This document shows, one piece after another, positions 6,596 through 14,792 of a stretch of DNA of 25,807 bases. Location of the stretch: IMG/VR virus record IMGVR_UViG_3300035698_018660, positions 1 to 25,807 of that record, one strand, 5' to 3'. A program made the translations under genes and the position numbers. How positions within the stretch are numbered: the first letter of the stretch is position 1; the number at the start of each line of letters is the position of its first letter. The DNA comes from a virus. The notes under the pieces are model-generated. The model saw only the letters and a list, made by a program, of their open reading frames with translations. It was not told the origin of the DNA and searched no databases.

Positions 6596-8005
6596 TTATA
6601 AGTTAAGGTTTAGGGGATCGCTCTGTACTCCGATACCTAAAGGATCAGAATTTAAACTACCACCAGCGTTTAAAACGGCTCTCTCTGTTAGCATTTGAAG
6701 TTGATCTAATTCTTTCTTAAAGGTTGCTTCGGTTGTTTTGTAGCCTACGACATTTCCGTTTTTATCAGTTTGTCGCCATGTTCCAATCCTTGAAGCTGAA
6801 GAGTTTAGCATAGCCAACTCTTTTTCAGACAAAGCACCCAGAGTTCCACCTGCTTTTTTCAAATTTACTAGCGTGTCCAATGTTTCTCGTGAAACTAATT
6901 GCTCTACTCCGGCAACGAAATCACCCTTTGATCCAGTAAATTTATTAAATAGATTAAATCGTGCTAAAGCGTTTGGTCCAACAGCATTTGCTGATCCGAT
7001 AGATGCTGAAAGTCCAGAAATTTGTCCAATTTTGTCTTTCAACACTGGAAGAACTGCCTTACTTGCATCTTCCGCTTCTTGAGCTGTTACAGCGTTTTTA
7101 AGAGCAAAAGAAAGGCTATCCTCCTCTCTTCTTAATACAGAAGAATATCTTGCCAACTCTTTTTGTCTTATAAAAGATTTTTCAGATTGTTTTTCTTCAA
7201 AAGATTGTTGAGCTTGCATTTTTTCACTCTCAGTCATGTCATTTTGAACAAAATCGTAAAGTGTTTTATAAAGACTTACTTGTCGAGCATCCTCATCTTT
7301 CATGTCTTGAATTCTATCAGTCACAGTCTTTTCTGCTGAAATAAAATCATTATTTGCTACATCATATTCAATTGATTTATATGCAAGATTTCTGTTTGTG
7401 TCTTCCGTAAGTTTATTAATTTCATTATTAATAGAACCCATTGAACGACCTTCTTTATTTGAATTTTTTAACTCACCTTTTTTTTCTTCATAACCCACAC
7501 GAATAGATCTCATTTGATTTAACAATTGATTTGATATTCTTCCTTTTTCTTCAACATTTGCATCTTTTCTAAGTTGAGCTTTTTCTGCTGTATTGTCTTT
7601 ATTTAAAGAGCCAAGAAGAGCTTCTTGAATCTGGTCCTTCATTGTTTTTTCTTTTACAACCGGAGTTGTTGCTACTGGCATAGGCTTGTTTTCTTGTGAA
7701 GTGGCCATTGCTGAAGCATTAAAGCCGGCATTTGCCACTGGCATAGTATTTTCTCTAACAACATTTTGAACTTGATTTACATTAGATGTTTCCTTATTCA
7801 GAGAATCGGCAGGGATGGGAGTCATTGTGTTTGAAGCTCTTGTAATTGTTTTTGGAGAAACAAAACCATCTGTTCCATCAAGTTTTGTAATATTAGCTCC
7901 AAATTTTGGGCTAGAATTTAAAGTGTTTTGAAATTTGTTTATTTCATTTATTTGTGAGCTTTTTGCTTCACTTCCGAATATATTTTGTAAAAAGTTTTTT
8001 GCCAT
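6596..8005 (-). CDS. Internal virion / ejection protein
   Basis: 469 residues from the ATG at 8005; the upstream in-frame TTG at 8014 is less likely. Residues 1-120 are low-complexity, rich in Asn, Pro and Thr. From about 125 to 320 the protein is long-helical and highly charged (EEKGRISNQLLNQM, then MQAQQSFEEKQSEKSF). The C-terminal third has an LKKAGGTLGALSEKELAML stretch that recurs in phage ejection proteins, and the protein ends in a short Leu/Asn tail. Position between the nozzle-like gene and the 880-residue virion gene matches the inner-core genes of podoviruses. It has its own extended -10 promoter just upstream. The function follows from context and composition rather than a catalytic motif. 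Confidence 0.65.
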   Translation of the reverse strand: MAKNFLQNIFGSEAKSSQINEINKFQNTLNSSPKFGANITKLDGTDGFVSPKTITRASNTMTPIPADSLNKETSNVNQVQNVVRENTMPVANAGFNASAMATSQENKPMPVATTPVVKEKTMKDQIQEALLGSLNKDNTAEKAQLRKDANVEEKGRISNQLLNQMRSIRVGYEEKKGELKNSNKEGRSMGSINNEINKLTEDTNRNLAYKSIEYDVANNDFISAEKTVTDRIQDMKDEDARQVSLYKTLYDFVQNDMTESEKMQAQQSFEEKQSEKSFIRQKELARYSSVLRREEDSLSFALKNAVTAQEAEDASKAVLPVLKDKIGQISGLSASIGSANAVGPNALARFNLFNKFTGSKGDFVAGVEQLVSRETLDTLVNLKKAGGTLGALSEKELAMLNSSASRIGTWRQTDKNGNVVGYKTTEATFKKELDQLQMLTERAVLNAGGSLNSDPLGIGVQSDPLNLNL

Positions 8006-8016
8006 AATTGTCAATT

Positions 8017-8027
8017 ATTATACCACA
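8017..8027 (-). promoter_or_regulatory. Extended -10 promoter for internal virion genes
   Basis: Leftward TGTGGTATAAT (8027-8017), preceded by a second TGTGGTATA copy (8036-8028), with 11 bases between the -10 and the ATG at 8005. No good -35 is seen at 15-17 bp. The repeated element may be a duplicated -10 or a partial operator. Confidence 0.55.
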
Positions 8028-8036
8028 TATACCACA

Positions 8037-10061
8037 TTAGATTGCGTCAATGTGTTTTTTGTTTGTTAATGTTATCTCTTCTATCGTCACATCTATACCT
8101 CTCATTTCAACTTTTATTTCCAAAAACTTTGATTTAGATCCAATAGGTTTTGAAAAATAATTTTTATTTGCATTTGGTGTTGTTGATGTGATCACTGCCA
8201 ATTCTTTGTAATTATCAACATTGAAACGAATGACATCACCAGAAACAGCAAAAGGAAAAGCTTCTTCTAGTGTGACAGTATAAGTTCCTGTACTTAAACT
8301 AATTGTGGATATTGTTGACATGTGTCCAGAACCTACGCCAGCAATAATTTCAACCTCATCACCAACAGAAGCCAAAGACATATCAACGACAGTTGTGAAA
8401 ACAGTTGTACTTGTCCAAACACCATTCCACGAACTTGTAATATTTCCTGTTATAGAACTAAAAGGCAATCCCACTTTATCAATTTCTTTATATTTAATTA
8501 TGATTTTATCTTCTACTTTTAAAGGCTTGAACTTCACATAAATATTTGAATATTCATCAATAATTCTCGGAGAAGATAATTTAGGCATAACAAAATATCC
8601 ACGATTAGGAAGGAAAGGAGAAACACCATTAATTACAGTCAAATCAGTCGCAGAATTTTGTTTTGAATAAAGATCTGCTGTCATGCAAATTCTTCCAGAT
8701 CTCGTGCTGTCAAATAAAACATTATTTAATACAGCCATAGACATATTATTGTCATAAGCACCCCAACCGAAATCAGAAGAAGCAAACACGAACCAACTTT
8801 GTCCGACTGCTCCAGCTCCAGAAATATCAATTGCTGTCCCTGCGATTGCATTTGCATAAGTTGTGGCCAATTTAAATACAGTTGAGCTTATTTTTATAAA
8901 GTAATAAACAGTTGACTCTTTCAGTTCGTCAATTACTGGAGTGGCTCTATCAAACAAAACATACATTCCGGTTGAGTAATTATTTAAGTTACCAGAAGTA
9001 AGCGTGAAGTTATTTAAAGAAGTATCAACTGTTACATTTGAACCAGAAATATTTCTAACTTTTGAAGCACTCGGAGCATATCTGTGGTAAAGAGAATTGT
9101 TTGTAAAATCAAAGCACCATATTCCAGAAAGGAAATTTGGAAGAATTCTTAAAATACCATTCTCAGTTAAGCTTGAGATATTCATATAAACCAAGTCACC
9201 ATCTGTGACCATTGATCTGTTTGTGGCTCTTGAAGCCGAGTTTTGTTTGTCGGCCCATTCAATATCAGAATTGTATACCGGCAACTGTGCCAAAGAATCA
9301 AAACCACCTCCATTAAAATAAAGAAGTTGCCCTAAAGATGTCAAACATATAACTGAAGATTTAAAAGGCTTCATTGTGAAAATTTCAAATGTTCCTACGC
9401 CGAAAGCGAACTCAATACCTACTTGAATTGTTGAAACTGTAAATAATTTTGCTTCACCTCCAGACAAATTTCTTGTTGCAATGTAAAGTGTGTTTCCAAC
9501 AGTTGAAAGGGAAGTGACATAATAACTTGAAGGAAGAGTTAGAATTGTTCCACTTACTGCCCACGCTGTACTAATAAATTTAACAATATTTCCACGAGCC
9601 ACAACTAACGAAGCTTCAGACTCCCAAGCTGTCATAACAAAAGGAGCTGTCACCGACATAGAAGTTGATACTGTTGTCCATGTAGTAGATGCTGAACGAT
9701 AAAATATACTTGCTCCATCAGAAACAACTTCTGTTCCATTAAAATAAACAACATCATCATCAAGTGAAGGAGATGGTGAATTTGTGTGAGAAGAGATATT
9801 TTGAAAAATGTCCAAATCCAAAGTTCCACGAAAAACTTCATCAGAGTTTATATAAACTTGTGAGGCAGAAGCCAACATAGCATCGGCACTATCAAGCGAT
9901 GCATCATCTTCTGTTGTCATTACAGCAAAAGAAGGCTCAGACAATTTTATATATCCTTCTTTATCTAAATTAATATTTCTTGATCTTAAAATAGTACCAG
10001 AAAAATCAGATTTATTATCTTGAAGATGTGTTTTTGTTTCTTGATTTGGTATTACAAACAT
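8037..10061 (-). CDS. Tail nozzle-like structural protein, beta-rich
   Basis: A 674-residue protein, very rich in Ser, Thr, Val and aromatic residues in short alternating strands, with repeated 'W/F-x-G/N-G' turns, which suggests a beta-propeller or beta-sandwich. It has no membrane segment or enzymatic motif. The opening (MFVIPNQETKTHLQDNKSDF) and the ILRSRNINLDKEGYIKLS segment look like the first blade of podovirus tail-nozzle/hub proteins, and its place downstream of the adaptor and fibre genes and before ejection genes fits that. The C-terminal ~150 residues look like a separate carbohydrate- or adhesin-type domain. An alternative is a receptor-binding tail protein. Confidence 0.6.
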   Translation of the reverse strand: MFVIPNQETKTHLQDNKSDFSGTILRSRNINLDKEGYIKLSEPSFAVMTTEDDASLDSADAMLASASQVYINSDEVFRGTLDLDIFQNISSHTNSPSPSLDDDVVYFNGTEVVSDGASIFYRSASTTWTTVSTSMSVTAPFVMTAWESEASLVVARGNIVKFISTAWAVSGTILTLPSSYYVTSLSTVGNTLYIATRNLSGGEAKLFTVSTIQVGIEFAFGVGTFEIFTMKPFKSSVICLTSLGQLLYFNGGGFDSLAQLPVYNSDIEWADKQNSASRATNRSMVTDGDLVYMNISSLTENGILRILPNFLSGIWCFDFTNNSLYHRYAPSASKVRNISGSNVTVDTSLNNFTLTSGNLNNYSTGMYVLFDRATPVIDELKESTVYYFIKISSTVFKLATTYANAIAGTAIDISGAGAVGQSWFVFASSDFGWGAYDNNMSMAVLNNVLFDSTRSGRICMTADLYSKQNSATDLTVINGVSPFLPNRGYFVMPKLSSPRIIDEYSNIYVKFKPLKVEDKIIIKYKEIDKVGLPFSSITGNITSSWNGVWTSTTVFTTVVDMSLASVGDEVEIIAGVGSGHMSTISTISLSTGTYTVTLEEAFPFAVSGDVIRFNVDNYKELAVITSTTPNANKNYFSKPIGSKSKFLEIKVEMRGIDVTIEEITLTNKKHIDAI

Positions 10062-10062
10062 A

Positions 10063-10218
10063 TTAAGGAGTGATTACTTTTATAATAATTCTTCTTGAAG
10101 ACTCATCTAATGGAAAAGTGATTTGCTGTTGTTTTTTATTTTTCATAAAAATTAACAAAGACTGAATATCTCTTTCCATCTGATCAAATTTTCTTTTTTC
10201 TTCAACTGTCATTGCCAT
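10063..10218 (-). CDS. Small virion-region protein, 51 residues
   Basis: I use the ATG at 10218, one base after the stop of the LamG protein; a longer frame to 10296 runs antisense-free but through that coding region. It starts MAMTVEEKRKFDQMERDIQS, an amphipathic helix with coiled-coil spacing, and ends in a basic beta-like stretch (SSRRIIIKVIT). It is stop-start coupled to both neighbours. A chaperone or tail-fibre accessory role is plausible from position only. Confidence 0.6.
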   Translation of the reverse strand: MAMTVEEKRKFDQMERDIQSLLIFMKNKKQQQITFPLDESSRRIIIKVITP

Positions 10219-10219
10219 A

Positions 10220-11623
10220 TTAGAGATTTTTACTTCTATTAATCCAGCTCTCTGTATTTTTATCAGTATTTGTTGCGGATGAGTTATTTTTGTCAAAAGG
10301 CAACCTCCACCCTGTTGTTTTGACTATTACATTTATCATTGTAACAACAAAAGTTGCAGTTGTCGCTTTTATACTTAGTGCCACACGAAACAAATTATCA
10401 ATTCCTGTTAGTGTGAATGTTCCAACTGATGCAATGATCCCAAAACCTTTTACCAAAATTGCATTAACACCAGTCAAAACAAATGTTGCCACCTCTGCGA
10501 TCAGATTTTGACCTTTTGAAAACAAGACACTAATTCCTGTAAGGATGAAAGCACCTGTATCTGCTATAAGTATTTTTCCTCTTAATAGGGTTACATCTAT
10601 TCCAGTCAAAACAAATGTCCCAACTGAAGCGATCAGTAAACCACCGGACCGGAAGACAATCTCTACTCCTGTAAGTGTAAATGTTCCAAGTGATGCAAGT
10701 AATCCAAAACCATTTCTCAATGCAGAAGCAAATCCTGTCAAAACAAATGTTCCGGAGCTTGCGATTATTGTCAAAGCAATTCTGAAAATATTATCAACAC
10801 CAGTCAAAACAAATGTCCCAACTGAAGCAATCATTCCCTTGCCTTGAATTAGGGTTGCATTTATTCCAGTCAAAACAAATGTCCCAACTGAAGCAATCAT
10901 GTTTCTACCTATTTTTAAGAGATTTGCAACACCAGTCAAAACAAAGGTCCCAATTGAAGCGATCATTGGATAATTTACACTAAAAGGATGTGATAATCCT
11001 GCACCTCCGTTGTATAAAGTGGTAACTTCTGCTGATGTAAGTGCTTTGTTCCAGATACCTACTTCGTCTATTTGTCCGTCAAAGTAGGAAGCTGAAACCA
11101 CACTTGAGCGACCTATTGAGACTAAGTGCGAAGATGTTTTCATCGTTCCAGTTTTTGCTACTGCAGTTGCATCACTTACACCATTTAAATACAGTTTTAT
11201 ATTAGTACCATCCCAAGTATATACAGCAAAATACCAAACACCTGTGGAAAGACTTGTTCCACCAGTTATGTACGCTTCAGTAGTAGTCGCCACCGTAGCC
11301 TGTAATTTATTGCCGTTAGTTACTCTAAATAATTGATTAAAAGTAGTGTTGTCTGTCTTACCTATCATGAATTGATATGCTCCGAGAACATCTAACTTTA
11401 TCCAACAAGCTACTGAAACTGCTGTATATGCAGAAAGCAAAGATGTCCCTACAGTTTGACATTGATTAGAACCATTAAGTGTCAGAGCATTGTTTATTTT
11501 TCCTGCTGTAAAGGTTGCTGTTCCTACATTTGTACCATTATTAGAACCTGCACTATCAACAGCGTTTCCAGATGCCTCGTCTAGTTTCCAGTAAGATACT
11601 AAGTTTGTTAGTAATGATGACAT
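10220..11623 (-). CDS. LamG-domain tail fibre / adhesin with ten 22-residue repeats
   Basis: 467 residues. The first ~215 form a LamG/concanavalin A-like jelly roll: LVSYWKLDEASGN (8-20), a VSVACWIKLD strand, WDGTNIKLYLNG and the closing IDEVGIWNKALTSAEVTTLY, all hallmark segments of that fold, which often binds glycans. Residues 220-439 are ten tandem 22-residue repeats of the type (M/L/I)IASVGTFVLTGV(N/D)xxxxxG, probably stacking as a beta-solenoid or fibre shaft. The last ~28 residues are polar. The head is N-terminal and the repeat shaft C-terminal, opposite to most tail fibres, whose tips are C-terminal. Likely host binding on the virion surface. The shared repeat is common in phage structural proteins. 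Confidence 0.75.
   Translation of the reverse strand: MSSLLTNLVSYWKLDEASGNAVDSAGSNNGTNVGTATFTAGKINNALTLNGSNQCQTVGTSLLSAYTAVSVACWIKLDVLGAYQFMIGKTDNTTFNQLFRVTNGNKLQATVATTTEAYITGGTSLSTGVWYFAVYTWDGTNIKLYLNGVSDATAVAKTGTMKTSSHLVSIGRSSVVSASYFDGQIDEVGIWNKALTSAEVTTLYNGGAGLSHPFSVNYPMIASIGTFVLTGVANLLKIGRNMIASVGTFVLTGINATLIQGKGMIASVGTFVLTGVDNIFRIALTIIASSGTFVLTGFASALRNGFGLLASLGTFTLTGVEIVFRSGGLLIASVGTFVLTGIDVTLLRGKILIADTGAFILTGISVLFSKGQNLIAEVATFVLTGVNAILVKGFGIIASVGTFTLTGIDNLFRVALSIKATTATFVVTMINVIVKTTGWRLPFDKNNSSATNTDKNTESWINRSKNL
10307..10966 (-). repeat. Ten 66-bp tandem coding repeats
   Basis: In-frame units of 66 bp within the LamG protein gene. Best conserved is the part reading ccagtcaaaacaaatgtccc on the plus strand (about 10606-10621, 10801-10820, 10867-10886 and others), coding GTFVLTG. 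Outer copies are more diverged than central ones at both protein and DNA level, so the array is old but has probably had local duplication or conversion. Confidence 0.85.
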
Positions 11624-11640
11624 AAGTTTTTTTAATTAAC

Positions 11641-12051
11641 TTATGCAATTGACAACACTCCGTTTACTCCATCAAAGTCAATTGTGAATGTATCACCATC
11701 TTGAAGAGTCAATGCTGATCCGTAATCGTAATAACCAATCAATTCATCATTTGTGGCTGTGTCATTAAAGATATATACATATCTAAAAGGTCCAGTTGTT
11801 CCACCAGTAGAAGTCAAAATTAGATCCGCAAGAATTAATCTGTATGTTCCAGAAATTTGTGCTGAAGATGTTCTTGTAAGAACTCTCGCAGACAAGTTTG
11901 TGTAAGCAATTTGAGTCAATTGTGATAATTGTGTCCAAGTTGATGTGTGTGCTGTGTTTGTAAGTGCAATTGTAAGAGTGTCCGCACCTAAGTTGTGAAC
12001 TTTTTCTGCTACCGCTTCTACAAATGAATTTATTTTGTTAAATGATGCCAT
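11641..12051 (-). CDS. Conserved phage virion structural protein, 136 residues
   Basis: The protein matches a common but poorly named phage family: it opens MASFNKINSFVEAVAEKVHNL, continues ADTLTIALTNTAH, and has SSAQISGTYRLIL, TGPFRYVYIFND and the ending DTFTIDFDGVNGVLSIA. These conserved segments alternate beta strands and turns. The family is regularly encoded among head-tail and fibre genes and is taken to be a virion surface or decoration component; the exact position in the particle is not known. Here it lies between the adaptor and the LamG fibre. It is complete at both ends. Confidence 0.7.
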   Translation of the reverse strand: MASFNKINSFVEAVAEKVHNLGADTLTIALTNTAHTSTWTQLSQLTQIAYTNLSARVLTRTSSAQISGTYRLILADLILTSTGGTTGPFRYVYIFNDTATNDELIGYYDYGSALTLQDGDTFTIDFDGVNGVLSIA

Positions 12052-12062
12052 GTTATGTTTAA

Positions 12063-12818
12063 TTATTTATTGCTTTCCATTTTTGGTGAAAGGCGTCTTT
12101 TAATATCTCTTTCTCTTTTTCCATAATGCTTTACCAATGCATTTTTCATTTCCAATAAATCGTTTTTTATGCGATCTATTTGTGGTAAGGAATGAATCCT
12201 TGCGTATTTATACGCAGTGATCAATACCAGTAAATAGTGAAATAAGCCAGAAAATCCAGCTTTTTTTGTTGTGTCCGCAACAGTGAAGTATGAGGCTTCT
12301 CTATTGATGAAAACTTTTAATCCACCTACCGCTTCATAATTTGGAATTAAATCCAAAAATATTCCATTTGATGTTTTATCGTATCTTTCCGGAACTCCTG
12401 TTCTATTTAATCCATCTACAAATCCTTCAATATTATTATTGTATAAGTCATGAGGTGATTGCTGATCTACCGGAGTAAGTTCTTTAAAAGTTCCATCTCC
12501 AATATCAATCATCACTTTATAAATATCTAAAATAACATTTCCTTGCTCATCTGTTGTGAACGCATAATCTCTCTGACCAGAAACTAAATTGGTTGTAATA
12601 ATAGGATATTTTGGATGGTTGATGTCATCAAATTGCCATGTGCCACCAGTGCTAAATATTAATGCAAAGATTTCATCTAGTGCATTATTAACATTGGCAG
12701 TCATTTTAGCCAAAAGAGTTGTGTCGCCAGAAATATCACCATCATTAAATCCACATTCATCTTCAATGTTTTGAACTATTCCATTTTTATTTGTTGTGTC
12801 AGAGAATTTTAAGCTCAT
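12063..12818 (-). CDS. Head-tail adaptor (podovirus connector ring) protein
   Basis: 251 residues. Segments that fit the podovirus adaptor/tail-tubular-A type: an N-terminal helical part (LLAKMTANVNNALDEIFALI, 32-51), HPKYPIITTNLVSGQRDYAF (68-87), VPERYDKTSNGIFLDLIPNY, then FINREASYFTVADTTKKAGF and the helical LFHYLLVLITAYKYARIH. The protein ends in a long basic helix. Proteins of this group form the dodecameric ring between portal and tail. The order MCP, small gene, adaptor matches that role. It is preceded by a gap with two hairpins. Confidence 0.7.
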   Translation of the reverse strand: MSLKFSDTTNKNGIVQNIEDECGFNDGDISGDTTLLAKMTANVNNALDEIFALIFSTGGTWQFDDINHPKYPIITTNLVSGQRDYAFTTDEQGNVILDIYKVMIDIGDGTFKELTPVDQQSPHDLYNNNIEGFVDGLNRTGVPERYDKTSNGIFLDLIPNYEAVGGLKVFINREASYFTVADTTKKAGFSGLFHYLLVLITAYKYARIHSLPQIDRIKNDLLEMKNALVKHYGKRERDIKRRLSPKMESNK

Positions 12819-12840
12819 GTTTTTGTTTGTTAATTAACAA

Positions 12841-12887
12841 GGACAGATTATGAATCTTCACGACCTGTCCACCTTAATTAAAAGGTG
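12841..12887. other. Two adjacent hairpins between capsid-side and adaptor genes
   Basis: GGACAG (12841-12846) pairs with CTGTCC (12865-12870), with GATT-ATG-AATC inside the loop; next to it CACCTT (12870-12875) pairs with AAGGTG (12882-12887) around AATTAA. No U-tract follows on the leftward transcript. They may tune expression between the abundant capsid message and the adaptor gene, by attenuation or as an RNA-processing site. Confidence 0.45.
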
Positions 12888-12895
12888 AGTCGCTA

Positions 12896-13111
12896 CTATT
12901 CTAAATTACTTAGTTTTTCCAACAATTCAGCTTTTTTAAGCTCATATTTTGCAGGGTTTTGTTCTTTGTATTTTTCTAACAATTCAGAATATTCTGCCTT
13001 TGTGTACTGAGTAAAAAAAGTAGGAACTTTAACAACTGGTGTTTCCACAACTGGTGTTTCCACAACTGGTGTTTCAGTTACTGCTTCTTTTTGTTTTTTA
13101 GTCTTTGCCAT
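12896..13111 (-). CDS. Small repeat-containing protein downstream of the capsid gene
   Basis: 71 residues in two parts. Residues 9-31 contain three VVETP-like units (ETPVVETPVVETPVVKVP), coded by 15-bp direct repeats, probably an extended Pro-rich spacer. The second half is a charged helix (YTKAEYSELLEKYKEQNPAKYELKKAELLEKL). Position next to the major capsid gene suggests a head accessory or decoration protein. No family is recognised. A 104-bp gap with an inverted repeat separates it from the capsid gene. Confidence 0.6.
   Translation of the reverse strand: MAKTKKQKEAVTETPVVETPVVETPVVKVPTFFTQYTKAEYSELLEKYKEQNPAKYELKKAELLEKLSNLE
13032..13075. repeat. 15-bp direct repeat, about three copies
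   Basis: The unit acaactggtgtttcc occurs at 13032-13046 and 13047-13061, with 14 of 15 bases again at 13062-13075. It codes the VVETP units of the small protein. Its near-perfect conservation indicates recent slippage, so copy number may vary between close relatives. Confidence 0.85.
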
Positions 13112-13134
13112 TTTTTTAATTTAGTTACTTGCTA

Positions 13135-13197
13135 GCGGTGTGTAAGTCATGTCGCAGAAATAGGTGAATAAAACTGTCAGCACAACCTACACACCGC
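13135..13197. other. Inverted repeat between capsid and small-protein genes
   Basis: GCGGTGTGTA (13135-13144) and TACACACCGC (13188-13197) form a perfect 10-bp stem around a 43-base loop, just past the major capsid stop at 13216. There is no U-tract. On RNA it would make a long-armed hairpin at the 3' end of the capsid cistron; stabilising that message or limiting downstream transcription are both possible. Confidence 0.5.
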
Positions 13198-13215
13198 CAA
13201 CAAGGCGATGAGTAA

Positions 13216-14073
13216 TTAAGCTCCTAGTGTAATATCAACAATAAGTGATAATTTTGGGGCCCATAATTTGAATCCGATGTAACCATAAGTTACAACTTCT
13301 CTACCAGTTTTTCCTGATACTTCTTTTTCTTCAAATCTAACTCCTCGTGGTGAAGCGTAAGTAGCAACTCCTTTCACTCCGAACACTCTGTGTCCAGCAT
13401 TTGTGTAAGTAGTTGTTCCTAGTGTTTCATCTGCGAAAGTTCCAGATCTAACAACATAAATATCAACACCCATGTAAGAATCCATGAATCCGTTTTTAAG
13501 TGCTGAATCTGCGAAATTAAATCCGTTTGTAGCTTGTGCTTGTACGAAACCAACAACATCAGTGTTTTCAATTACAAGGAAAAGTCCTTTGTAAACATCA
13601 GCAAATCCGGCAACTTTTGAGATAAGGTTGGCCATGATTGGGTTAACATTTGCAACTGTTGTAAATCCGCCGGCAGGAGTTGTGTAAGCTCCTGTTGCAT
13701 CTTCTGTAAGGTTGTTAAGAACAAATCTATCAATCTTAGTTGCAACTTGATAAATAGTTTCATCTACTCTAGATGCAAATATATCAAAGTTAGTAAGAAT
13801 GTCTTCAAAATCAAAGATGTGTTCTGCAACAATAACTTCGTCAGTTACAGTCAAAGTGTCATCAGTTGTAGTGTAATCAGAGATTGAGTAAGTTCCAGTA
13901 ATAGCTTGAACAGTTGCTACTGGTTGTGATCCGTATGGTGATTGAATTCGTTTGCTGTCTGTACGATCAACAGAACAAATTTTTTCTGAAACAAGTCGAT
14001 TTCTCAAAGATTGTTCCAGTGTAGCTAGCTTGTATTTGTCACGGTATGTTCGTGAACTAATTGTATTGGCCAT
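13216..14073 (-). CDS. Major capsid protein, HK97-like fold
   Basis: 285 residues. The N-terminus is a helical arm (RTYRDKYKLATLEQSLRNRL), followed by a strand-rich region (GTYSISDYTTTDDTLTVTDE), a spine-helix candidate (DETIYQVATKIDRFVLNNL, 103-121), an A-domain-like segment with PIMANLISKVAGFADVYKG, a VIENTDVVGFVQA segment, YMGVDIYVV and a closing VVTYGYIGFKLWAPKLSLIV. This order is that of small HK97-fold coat proteins of short-tailed phages. It follows directly on an acidic scaffold gene, and its place in the head gene order supports the call. No maturation protease gene is seen, so cleavage is not evident. Confidence 0.8.
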   Translation of the reverse strand: MANTISSRTYRDKYKLATLEQSLRNRLVSEKICSVDRTDSKRIQSPYGSQPVATVQAITGTYSISDYTTTDDTLTVTDEVIVAEHIFDFEDILTNFDIFASRVDETIYQVATKIDRFVLNNLTEDATGAYTTPAGGFTTVANVNPIMANLISKVAGFADVYKGLFLVIENTDVVGFVQAQATNGFNFADSALKNGFMDSYMGVDIYVVRSGTFADETLGTTTYTNAGHRVFGVKGVATYASPRGVRFEEKEVSGKTGREVVTYGYIGFKLWAPKLSLIVDITLGA

Positions 14074-14117
14074 TAGGGTATGAGTTAAATTATAAACTCA
14101 CCATTTTATTTAACTTC

Positions 14118-14681
14118 TTAGATACTTCGTTGTCGAAGTTGGATAAGTCTTGATAAGTCTTCATCAGAATCCGGCAACATTCCTTTTTTAGAATCTGCAA
14201 GTAATTCTGAATCTGTTTTTGCAAAACTTTTTGTTGATGTCTTGCCAGTATTTGTGGCATTTGCAACATTCCTTCTTTCTACTTTATCGGCGAGAATTGA
14301 TTTCAATAAATCATCTTCAAGTGCTTCAGCTATTGTGATCCCTTTAACACTCGCAAAAGTTTTAACTTCTGGAATATCTTCTCTATTAACTTGTGATTGC
14401 ATTAAAGAATACAAATCATCTGTTGATAAATCAGAACCTTTTTTTTCAGTTGATTTGTTTTCTGATTTTTTTTCTTCCGCTTTAATTGAAGCTTTAGTTT
14501 TCCAATGTTTCTTTTGAGCCAAAAGAGTTCTAATCTTTTTGTCTTTATCATCATCGGATGCGTTTGCATCTAAATCTTCGTCATCACCTTCTAAATCTAT
14601 TTCAAAATCAATATCATCTTGATCCTTAACTCCTTCATTATTTTCAATGTTCTCGTCTTGTTCGTTTAATTCTTTTTTCAT
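14118..14681 (-). CDS. Scaffolding protein
   Basis: 187 residues. Residues 1-55 are extremely acidic (DIDFEIDLEGDDEDLDANAS in part), the middle is a basic helical region (KKIRTLLAQKKHWKTKASIK), and a helical C-terminal half ends in a basic tail (LIQLRQRSI). This acidic-helical-basic pattern, the lack of Cys, and the position immediately before the capsid gene identify it as an assembly scaffold for procapsid formation. The start at 14681 is preceded by two other ATG codons (14691, 14700) in another frame. A promoter with an ~80-base structured leader precedes it, so scaffold and capsid can be expressed separately from the terminase/portal genes. Confidence 0.8.
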   Translation of the reverse strand: MKKELNEQDENIENNEGVKDQDDIDFEIDLEGDDEDLDANASDDDKDKKIRTLLAQKKHWKTKASIKAEEKKSENKSTEKKGSDLSTDDLYSLMQSQVNREDIPEVKTFASVKGITIAEALEDDLLKSILADKVERRNVANATNTGKTSTKSFAKTDSELLADSKKGMLPDSDEDLSRLIQLRQRSI

Positions 14682-14761
14682 GTTTAGTCATGTTAGTCAT
14701 TCTCTTTTCAAGGAGGGCTTACGCCTTTTTAAGACATTTTGTCGTCTATATTTATAAAATA

Positions 14762-14788
14762 ATTATACCACATGTATTTCAAATGCAA
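14762..14788 (-). promoter_or_regulatory. Leftward promoter for scaffold and capsid genes
   Basis: TTGCAT (14788-14783), 15-bp spacer, TG-TGG-TATAAT (14772-14762). It starts right after the stop codon at 14793. The leader to 14681 is about 75 bases and contains GACAAAATGTC and GGC-GTAA-GCC hairpins, possible mRNA stabilisers for a highly expressed head message. Confidence 0.7.
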
Positions 14789-14792
14789 CAAG

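Noticed and set aside
10290-10847. Rightward ORFs opposite the LamG repeat gene
   Set aside because: They are antisense images of the 66-bp repeats (recurring NVPTEAI-type strings) and have no start signals.
10307-10966. Possible CRISPR array because of regular repeats
   Set aside because: The 66-bp units are coding, in frame, imperfect, and have no unique spacers between identical repeats.
12841-12887. Terminator between the small protein and adaptor genes
   Set aside because: Neither hairpin is followed by a U-tract on the leftward transcript.
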